From an uncultured Coriobacteriaceae bacterium (GTDB taxonomy: Bacteria > Actinomycetota > Coriobacteriia > Coriobacteriales > Atopobiaceae): DNA of 64,000 nt. Of the stretch, positions 63,836-64,000 are shown piece after piece. Location: the NCBI GenBank assembly GCA_902786015.1, contig CADAAU010000010.1:225332-289331 (forward strand), read 5' to 3'. The notes beneath the pieces were generated by a model. It did not search any database, had not been told where the DNA came from, and saw only the letters and a list, made by a program, of their open reading frames with translations. The translations under genes and the position numbers were made by a program. Every line of letters starts with the position of its first letter. Position 1 is the first letter of the stretch.

Positions 63836-64000
63836 AGCTGTAGTTTACACATGCTTGATGCAATTGCCAATCCTAGTCCACTGCCTTCAGTACTGCGAGA
63901 AGAGTCACCACGTACAAATCGTTCGGTCAATTCCTCTGGACGAACATTCAGCGATTCAGCCGATATGTTGCGGAGATAGAGCACTGGCCGATTGTTTTCA
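63817..64000 (-). pseudogene. Truncated sensor histidine kinase (end of HATPase domain)
   Basis: On the minus strand the window edge enters VLYLRNISAESLNVRPEELT, then ERFVRGDSSRSTEGSG and LGLAIASSMCKLQ, the F/G2-box region of VanS-like kinases. Homology ends at about 63838, in the middle of the last helices, and the frame stops at 63817-63819 inside the GGAACATGTCAA repeat region. The gene would normally continue another 30 or so residues. It looks truncated by insertion; the 5' part lies beyond the window. Confidence 0.65.

Overview
The window looks like chromosomal DNA of a Gram-positive, host-associated anaerobe, most likely class Coriobacteriia (Olsenella/Collinsella-like Actinomycetota). 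This is inferred from the moderately high GC, many GTG and TTG starts with strong GGAGG ribosome sites, an Fe-S old-yellow-enzyme oxidoreductase, an [FeFe]-hydrogenase-like sensor, clostridial-type ChW repeats, a VanY-type peptidase and many PAS/GGDEF/EAL proteins. No rRNA, tRNA, CRISPR array or complete transposase was seen, so the taxon is an inference.

Layout. 1-5.3 kb is a four-gene type IV restriction island (McrB, McrC, two DUF262 proteins), followed by a decayed repeat-protein pseudogene. 6.6-11 kb is a MerR regulator divergent from an old-yellow-enzyme reductase, with a textbook 19-bp-spacer MerR promoter, then a flavodoxin-cyclophilin-like fusion and a cyclophilin-like lipoprotein. 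11.2-12.1 kb is a graveyard of gene fragments. 12-25 kb is mostly housekeeping and metabolic: YARHG protein, FKBP isomerase, glutamate racemase, DeoR regulator, Na+/solute symporter, GH13 amylase, nitrilase-family amidase, hydrogenase-like GGDEF sensor and a U32-family protein. 24.6-27.3 kb is again decayed (AAA/PD-(D/E)XK ATPase, truncated hybrid kinase, TipAS tail). 27.4-30.2 kb is a very GC-rich secreted papain-like protease with six ChW repeats.

The strongest candidate for an undescribed system is 31.4-35.5 kb. It holds a PqqD-like protein with a twin-arginine-type leader, a radical SAM/SPASM maturase, a 159-residue protein whose C-terminal half carries 19 cysteines mostly as CxC pairs, and a lipoprotein with an Asp/Lys-rich linker. 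The first three open frames overlap, and the order is that of a RiPP operon.

35.6-64 kb is rich in signalling: a periplasmic-binding-protein-like GGDEF protein translationally coupled to a hybrid histidine kinase, a second hybrid kinase, and two very large PAS/GGDEF/EAL proteins. Mixed in are a radical SAM/B12 protein, a GH1 6-phospho-beta-glucosidase, a GNAT acetyltransferase, a PTS IIC-like membrane protein, VanY peptidase, Maf and a ferredoxin.

Intergenic DNA is unusually structured. At least four families of dispersed palindromic repeats (called I to IV here) recur through the window, one copy lying inside the signal-peptide region of a lipoprotein gene. There is also a four-unit 63-bp tandem array and a pair of 72-bp inverted-repeat units with conserved arms and different interiors. 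The right edge holds a histidine kinase fragment that loses homology at an IS-like end.
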